Positions 6,015 through 9,600 of a stretch of DNA of 9,600 nt are shown here, in pieces. The DNA is from JALQXV01 sp051005235 (lineage in GTDB: Bacteria; Patescibacteriota; Saccharimonadia; Saccharimonadales; 2-12-FULL-41-12): contig JBPCJO010000001.1 in NCBI GenBank assembly GCA_051005235.1, positions 1-9,600 on the forward strand, written 5' to 3'. The translations under genes were made by a program, and so were the position numbers. Below the pieces are notes generated by a model. That model searched no databases and had not been told where the DNA came from. It was given only the letters and a program-made list of their open reading frames with translations. The first letter of the stretch is position 1; each line of letters begins with the position of its first letter.

Positions 6015-6986
6015 GTGTCATTTTCTGAGCTACAAATATATTACTTATCTCCGCGCTTGTCAAAACAGGCTTATTTGCGCGGGTTACAAAAATCATTGGG
6101 GCTACATAAAAAGATTATCCGTGCTAAAGCTCGAAGAGCTGTATCGAAAACCCGCTTAGTATCACGTCGGCAATATTATATAACGCGGGCGTTAAGCGAT
6201 TTAAAAATAGCCTCAACTCACAATGAAGACATTGTAATTATGTCAGTTGCCAGTATTATTGTCCTAACCGTTGCGGCAGCCGCGACAGCTGGCGAAATTT
6301 TGTTAAGTTTATCAATGACGACGGTAAGCCTGGCTGATATGACCGGCATGAGCGCCCTAGGTTTAATGTTACTCGCATCAGTTGCTACTGCCGTCTTGTA
6401 TGGTTGGTTTTTTGCTTTTCTGATGAACTTACTTTCGGTATCAGTTATGGAAGGGGCAACACGAAAATCAATACGCTCAGTACGCTTAACATACAAGAAA
6501 AGCTTACACCAGGCGAGCCGAATAGCTAGCTCTTGGTTTATGATATTAGCTTTGATCGTTGTGCCATTGCTCGTTGCTGTAGTAATTACCTACCTGTCGA
6601 TAGGACTGTTCCAACTTAATCTGATCCAACTGCTTACGGTACTGCAATATGAAACGATTGCCGCCATCATCTGGTTGATCTATGTGTTGTTGCAGTACAG
6701 CCTTGTTCCATGCGCGTTATTATTTGAATCTAACCAAACGTTAACCAGCGCGTTTGGCCGCAGCCGCCAACTGGTAAATCGAAAAGGACGCTTGTTTGTA
6801 CTGGCGGCCTATGTGTCGCTAATGGTTATTTTGCTGGGAGTGTATTCAGCGGCTGCGCTGATAGAGCAGGCAGTTTCATTAGAAAAGTGGTTAACATTCA
6901 GTCTAGCCGCGTTATTGACAGTACTCTTTTTTAACGGTTCCATGGTAATGCTGTACCGTAAACGACGCTTAGCAAGAGTACATTAA
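6015..6986 (+). CDS. Predicted six-helix integral membrane protein, function unknown
   Basis: I do not recognise a named gene. The 323-residue product starts with GTG, supported by GGAG at 6002-6005 nine bases upstream. Residues 1-70 are strongly basic (many Arg and Lys) and look cytoplasmic. Then come about six hydrophobic segments, near residues 72-97, 113-140, 173-199, 213-237, 259-283 and 292-314. The C-terminus (YRKRRLARVH) is basic, so both ends are probably cytoplasmic. The stretch around 230-262 (a Pro near the helix end, a Phe-Glu pair, then Ala-Phe-Gly-Arg-Ser-Arg and Leu-Val before the next helix) loosely resembles the membrane domains grouped as DUF975 or glycerophosphodiesterase membrane-type proteins. 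That is a weak likeness only. There is no signal peptide, enzyme motif or ATP-binding site. It is the first gene behind the promoter-terminator unit and probably shares a transcript with the small gene downstream. Confidence 0.8.
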   Translation: MSFSELQIYYLSPRLSKQAYLRGLQKSLGLHKKIIRAKARRAVSKTRLVSRRQYYITRALSDLKIASTHNEDIVIMSVASIIVLTVAAAATAGEILLSLSMTTVSLADMTGMSALGLMLLASVATAVLYGWFFAFLMNLLSVSVMEGATRKSIRSVRLTYKKSLHQASRIASSWFMILALIVVPLLVAVVITYLSIGLFQLNLIQLLTVLQYETIAAIIWLIYVLLQYSLVPCALLFESNQTLTSAFGRSRQLVNRKGRLFVLAAYVSLMVILLGVYSAAALIEQAVSLEKWLTFSLAALLTVLFFNGSMVMLYRKRRLARVH

Positions 6987-7034
6987 AACCGTACCTAGTT
7001 GGCAAAGACGGCAATGCCTGCTTTAATACTGCTA

Positions 7035-7319
7035 ATGGCTAAACGCACAAACCCAAAGAAGAGACCAGTATCCAAATCGACCGAAACAGACAGCAGCTAC
7101 ATATTAAAACTGGCGATGTACCTGATTATCGGTAGCTTGTGGGTTAAAATTTCTTATGGAGATGATCAGCAAATACCAATACCGATTGGTTTAATCGCTG
7201 GATTGTTGTTTGCACGACACGAACACTTTCAAATTGACCGGAAGATCGAGTACGCCTTACTGTTACTCGCTGCCTTCATCGGCTTTTGGCTGCCCATCGG
7301 CATCTTTATATCAATGTAA
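7035..7319 (+). CDS. Small predicted membrane protein, function unknown
   Basis: A 94-residue product begins MAKRTNPKKR, with a basic, polar N-terminus of about 20 residues. Three hydrophobic segments follow, near residues 22-39, 47-60 (short) and 73-92. Between the second and third is a charged loop, ARHEHFQIDRKIEY. I do not recognise the family. In-frame alternatives exist at 7014 (ATG) and 6999 (TTG). None has a clear Shine-Dalgarno sequence, and I chose 7035 because the upstream alternatives would prepend an odd hydrophobic PALILL stretch. The start lies about 48 bases after the larger membrane protein gene, with no promoter or terminator visible between, so the two are likely co-transcribed. 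The coding call rests on the coherent membrane-protein pattern and tight placement. Confidence 0.7.
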   Translation: MAKRTNPKKRPVSKSTETDSSYILKLAMYLIIGSLWVKISYGDDQQIPIPIGLIAGLLFARHEHFQIDRKIEYALLLLAAFIGFWLPIGIFISM

Positions 7320-7332
7320 AATACGCAACACA

Positions 7333-7362
7333 TTGACAGGTGTTAGTTAACTGTGCTAACCT
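7333..7362 (+). promoter_or_regulatory. Candidate rplC operon promoter overlapped by inverted repeats
   Basis: A perfect -35 TTGACA (7333-7338) is followed after 18 bases by TAACCT (7357-7362), with TGC just before it as an extended -10. The -10 is weak (3 of 6). An alternative TATAAC at 7362-7367 is a better hexamer but 23 bases from the -35. Transcription would start near 7369. The spacer contains GTTAG (7342-7346) and CTAAC (7356-7360) as an inverted repeat, and within it the palindrome AGTTAACT (7345-7352). A regulator bound there would cover the promoter. Confidence 0.5.
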
Positions 7363-7368
7363 ATAACG

Positions 7369-7561
7369 GTATAGCAACGAATGTTCAGAGTTGTACGTGG
7401 TGTACTAGACAGGTCTTCCTCGCCAAATAACAGAGGTAGAAACCATCAGTCGCCACCATTTTTATGTTTTAGGGGCTTGTTTCGAAGAAGCCACTAAACT
7501 TATTAAATCACTAATATAACGCATGAACAGCCTCGGCTGATCCGCTGCGAAATGGAGAACT
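7369..7561 (+). promoter_or_regulatory. Long leader of the rplC operon
   Basis: About 190 bases separate the predicted transcription start from the rplC ATG, with no convincing gene. The clearest structure is an imperfect hairpin at 7466-7499: TTTAG, GGCTT and TT on the left pair with AA, AAGCC and CTAAA on the right, with two single mismatches and a TCG loop. It lacks a T-run, so it is not a terminator. Leaders of this operon are autoregulated by L4 in E. coli; whether this one plays such a part is unknown. The rplC ribosome-binding site is GGAG (7554-7557). Confidence 0.4.
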
Positions 7562-8233
7562 ATGAAAGCATTACTCACCAGAAAGGTTGGCATGACCAGT
7601 ACTATCTCAGACGATGGTACCGTGGCTGCTGTTACCTTGCTTTCCGCTAGCGACAATGTGGTCACCCAGATCAAGTCCCTCGAGACTGACGGGTACCTGG
7701 CCGTACAAATTGGCTTTGAAGAAGATAAAAACCTTCCAAAGCCGCAAGCCGGGCACGTCAAGGCTACCAAGAAGAACGTCAAGATTATGCGCGAAGTGCG
7801 CGAAACAGAATTATCAGAAGAATTAAAGGTCGGCGATACAGTATCAGCCGATCTTTTTAGTGTCGGCGACGTTGTTGACGTTACTAGCATTAGTAAAGGT
7901 AAAGGCTGGGCTGGCACTATCAAGCGCCATAACTTCCACCGCCAGCGCGCCACTCACGGTGGTAAAGGTAACACCCGTAAGCCTGGTTCAATCGGCTCAA
8001 TGTACCCACAAAAAATCTTTAAAGGTAAAAAGATGGCCGGTCAGATGGGTAACGAGCAGGTCACTATTAAGAACCTCAAAGTTGCACTCGTCGACATGGA
8101 ATTAGGTGTTATAGGCGTCTACGGCGCAGTTCCTGGCCCGCGCAAAAGTATGGTTATGATCAAGGGGTCCAGCACCTTTCATTACCAAAAGAACAACGTT
8201 GCAAATATTAGTACGAAAGGTGCTGGAAAATAA
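7562..8233 (+). CDS. rplC: 50S ribosomal protein L3
   Basis: L3 binds 23S rRNA early in large-subunit assembly and reaches toward the peptidyl transferase centre. The 223-residue protein starts MKALLTRKVGMT, the typical beginning. Conserved blocks include SKGKGWAGTIKRHNF (111-125), THGGKGNTRKPGSIGS (131-146), and KIFKGKKMAGQMGNEQVT (151-168). Gln161 in the GQMG motif corresponds to the glutamine that PrmB methylates in E. coli. A C-terminal tail of about 25 residues after the VPGPRKSMVMIKG block is longer than in E. coli. The ATG at 7562 has GGAG four bases upstream. Its last stop base is the first base of the rplD start codon. Confidence 0.97.
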   Translation: MKALLTRKVGMTSTISDDGTVAAVTLLSASDNVVTQIKSLETDGYLAVQIGFEEDKNLPKPQAGHVKATKKNVKIMREVRETELSEELKVGDTVSADLFSVGDVVDVTSISKGKGWAGTIKRHNFHRQRATHGGKGNTRKPGSIGSMYPQKIFKGKKMAGQMGNEQVTIKNLKVALVDMELGVIGVYGAVPGPRKSMVMIKGSSTFHYQKNNVANISTKGAGK

Positions 8234-8868
8234 TGGCTACGCAAACATTTACCAGTAAAGGTGCCAAGGCTACGACTCCTGTCAAACTCGATAAAGAAGT
8301 CTTTGGTATCGAAGTCACCAACCATCAATTATTAAAAGATGTCTATGTCGCCTATTTATCAAACGGTCGCGAAAACAACGCCGTGACCAAAACCCGTGGC
8401 CTCGTTAGCGGTGGTGGTAAAAAGCCCTGGAAGCAAAAAGGTACCGGCCGAGCCCGCTTTGGTAGCTCACGCGTACCAATCTGGCGCGGTGGCGGTATTA
8501 CGTTTGGCCCAACCGGCAACGAAAACTACACCAAAAAGGTCAACACTAAAGCTAAGCGTGTTGCTACAAGGCAGGCTCTTTCGCTTGCCAACGAAGCCGG
8601 CAAAATTTCGATCATCGAAGCTTTTGACAGTAAAGGTAAAGTTAAGCCAACCGTCGATCTTATGAGCAAACTTGGTGCTAATCGCCGGACACTCCTGGTT
8701 GTCGACAACAAAGATGACATGGTTGTACGGGCAACACGTAACGTCGCTAACCTTAAAGTGGTTCAAGCTACTTATGTTAGTGTCTTCGACGTTCTCAACG
8801 CCGATAAGGTTATTATCACTAAGCCTTCACTTGACATCATTTCTACCTGGCTCGGAGGCGCAAAATAA
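8233..8868 (+). CDS. rplD: 50S ribosomal protein L4
   Basis: L4 is an assembly protein whose extended loop lines the peptide exit tunnel; in enterobacteria it also represses its own operon. The 211-residue product contains the diagnostic loop, KTRG (53-56) followed by GGGKKPWKQKGTGRAR (60-75), then VPIWRGGGITFGP. The macrolide-contact region shows no obvious resistance insertion. The C-terminal half has the expected pattern of alternating strands and helices, ending DIISTWLGGAK. The start overlaps the rplC stop by one base in a TAATG junction, so translational coupling is likely. Only a weak GGAAAA precedes the ATG. Confidence 0.97.
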   Translation: MATQTFTSKGAKATTPVKLDKEVFGIEVTNHQLLKDVYVAYLSNGRENNAVTKTRGLVSGGGKKPWKQKGTGRARFGSSRVPIWRGGGITFGPTGNENYTKKVNTKAKRVATRQALSLANEAGKISIIEAFDSKGKVKPTVDLMSKLGANRRTLLVVDNKDDMVVRATRNVANLKVVQATYVSVFDVLNADKVIITKPSLDIISTWLGGAK

Positions 8869-9254
8869 TGAGTAAAACACTAACGCTTAAACCACGCATG
8901 AGCGAAAAAACCTATGCTAGCGCACAGACTACCAATACTTTTGTATTCGTGGTTCCTAAATCGACTAACAAAATCGAAGTTGGCGAAGCCGTTGCAACAC
9001 AATTTGGCGTAACCGTCACGAACGTGCGCACTATCGTTGTTAAAGGTAAAAAAGCTCGTTCAATCCGTTTAGGCAAATATCGTAAGAATGTTATGGGCCA
9101 ACGAGCTGACTACAAAAAAGCTTTTGTAACCCTTAAAGAAGGTGATTCTATCCCGATTTTTGCCGCTGTCGAAGAAGCTGAAGCCGCCGAAGTTAAGGCT
9201 GCCGAAAAAGCCGAAAAGAAAGCTGTCAAAGTAGCTAAGAAGGAGACCAAGTAA
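8868..9254 (+). CDS. rplW: 50S ribosomal protein L23 with a Lys/Glu/Ala-rich tail
   Basis: L23 lies at the exit of the peptide tunnel and docks trigger factor and the signal recognition particle. The 128-residue protein has the family core in residues 1-98: LKPRMSEKTY, NTFVFVVPKSTNKIEV, GVTVTNVRTIVVKGKKAR and KKAFVTLKEGDSIPIF. Residues 99-128 form an extension made almost entirely of Ala, Glu, Lys and Val, probably helical or disordered, which the 93-100 residue forms in many bacteria lack. The start overlaps the rplD stop by one base (TAATG) and has a good GGAGG (8854-8858) nine bases upstream. Confidence 0.95.
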   Translation: MSKTLTLKPRMSEKTYASAQTTNTFVFVVPKSTNKIEVGEAVATQFGVTVTNVRTIVVKGKKARSIRLGKYRKNVMGQRADYKKAFVTLKEGDSIPIFAAVEEAEAAEVKAAEKAEKKAVKVAKKETK

Positions 9255-9600
9255 TGGCTATTAAAGCGTATAATCCAACGACACCCGGCCGACGTGGTAT
9301 GACTTCGCAAGACTTTGATACGATCACTACTCGTAAACCGCTCAAGTCTCTGACCACAATTCGCAAGCAAAATAGCGGACGCAACAACATGGGCCGGATT
9401 ACTACCCGTCACCGTGGTGGTGGCGCCCGACGCTTTTATCGCATTATGAACTTCCGCTTGGCTGCCGGCACAACCGCCTTGGTTGAACATATCGAGTACG
9501 ATCCAGGTCGCAGCGCCCGTATCGCCCGTATTAAAGATAATAAAGATCAGCACCATTATATTTTGGCTGCCCAAGGCATGAAGCAAGGCCAAACCATCAC
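9254..9600 (+). CDS. rplB: 50S ribosomal protein L2, N-terminal part (partial)
   Basis: L2 is needed for subunit joining and for peptidyl transferase activity. The 115 whole codons before the window ends read MAIKAYNPTTPGRRGMTSQDFD, then ITTRKPLKSL. The hallmark GRNNMGRITTRHRGGG follows, then a YR-NFR block and the strand VEHIEYDPGRSARIARI. All are in the usual order for the N-terminal half of this roughly 275-residue protein. The position after GGG is Ala (GGGARRFYR) where many bacteria have His-Lys-Arg. The start overlaps the rplW stop by one base and is preceded by GAAGGAG (9239-9245) at 8 bases. The gene continues beyond the window. Confidence 0.97.
   Translation, partial: MAIKAYNPTTPGRRGMTSQDFDTITTRKPLKSLTTIRKQNSGRNNMGRITTRHRGGGARRFYRIMNFRLAAGTTALVEHIEYDPGRSARIARIKDNKDQHHYILAAQGMKQGQTI

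Noticed and set aside
7464..7472. Two-codon mini-frame ATG TTT TAG in the rplC leader as an attenuator peptide
   Set aside because: It has no ribosome-binding site and such a short string is expected by chance.
5865..7561. Mobile element, tRNA gene or CRISPR array in the inserted block
   Set aside because: No transposase or integrase, no terminal inverted repeats of useful length, no cloverleaf and no regularly spaced repeats were seen.
7462..7953. A 163-codon open frame on the - strand over the rplC leader and L3
   Set aside because: Most of it is antisense to L3; the leader part shows no ribosome-binding site or protein pattern.
9110..9592. A 160-codon open frame on the - strand across rplW and rplB
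   Set aside because: It is antisense to two certain ribosomal protein genes and shows no recognisable domain.
1..9600. Recoded UGA as in Gracilibacteria/Absconditabacteria
   Set aside because: No in-frame TGA occurs in any of the genes and all are full length with the standard code. The absence of TGA stops among eleven genes fits codon preference in highly expressed genes.

Overview
The window is a 9.6 kb stretch of a bacterial chromosome carrying the junction of the rpoBC, str and S10 ribosomal gene clusters, all on the + strand. From the left: the 3' end of rpoC, rpsL (S12), rpsG (S7), fusA (EF-G), tuf (EF-Tu), rpsJ (S10), two genes for uncharacterised membrane proteins, then rplC (L3), rplD (L4), rplW (L23) and the 5' end of rplB (L2). 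My best guess for the organism is a member of the Candidate Phyla Radiation, most likely Candidatus Saccharibacteria (TM7). This rests on the overall look of the proteins, the S12 with a Gram-positive-type insertion, the divergent EF-G and the S10 gene placed after tuf. It is an inference, not a proof. The genetic code looks standard: no in-frame TGA interrupts any gene, and all eleven visible stop codons are TAA (8) or TAG (3).

Layout. Positions 1-935 encode the RpoC C-terminus. A 120-base gap follows, with an extended -10 promoter, a GC-rich hairpin, and a second hairpin that contains the rpsL ribosome-binding site. rpsL, rpsG and fusA (1056-4037) are separated by only 3 bases each and must be one transcript. 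A 132-base gap with a promoter and several small inverted repeats precedes tuf (4170-5354). A clear Rho-independent terminator ends tuf at about 5404, and a new extended -10 promoter leads into rpsJ (5526-5864).

Between rpsJ and rplC lies about 1.7 kb that breaks the usual rpsJ-rplC-rplD-rplW-rplB order. It starts with the best promoter in the window (TTGACT, 17 bases, TATAAT, with TGn before the -10). About 10 bases after the predicted start of transcription comes an intrinsic terminator hairpin with a nine-T run. A six-helix membrane protein gene (6015-6986) and a small membrane protein gene (about 7035-7319) follow. A 242-base gap then holds a TTGACA promoter overlapped by inverted repeats and a leader of about 190 bases with a long imperfect hairpin. 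The L3-L4-L23-L2 genes follow, each overlapping the next by one base (TAATG).

Together the recognised genes make the transcription and translation core: RNA polymerase, ribosomal proteins of both subunits, and the two elongation factors. The points most worth a second look are the altered guanine-recognition motif of EF-G (NKIN instead of NKxD, with a changed G5 loop), the promoter-terminator unit at 5915-5999, and the membrane gene pair splitting the S10 cluster.
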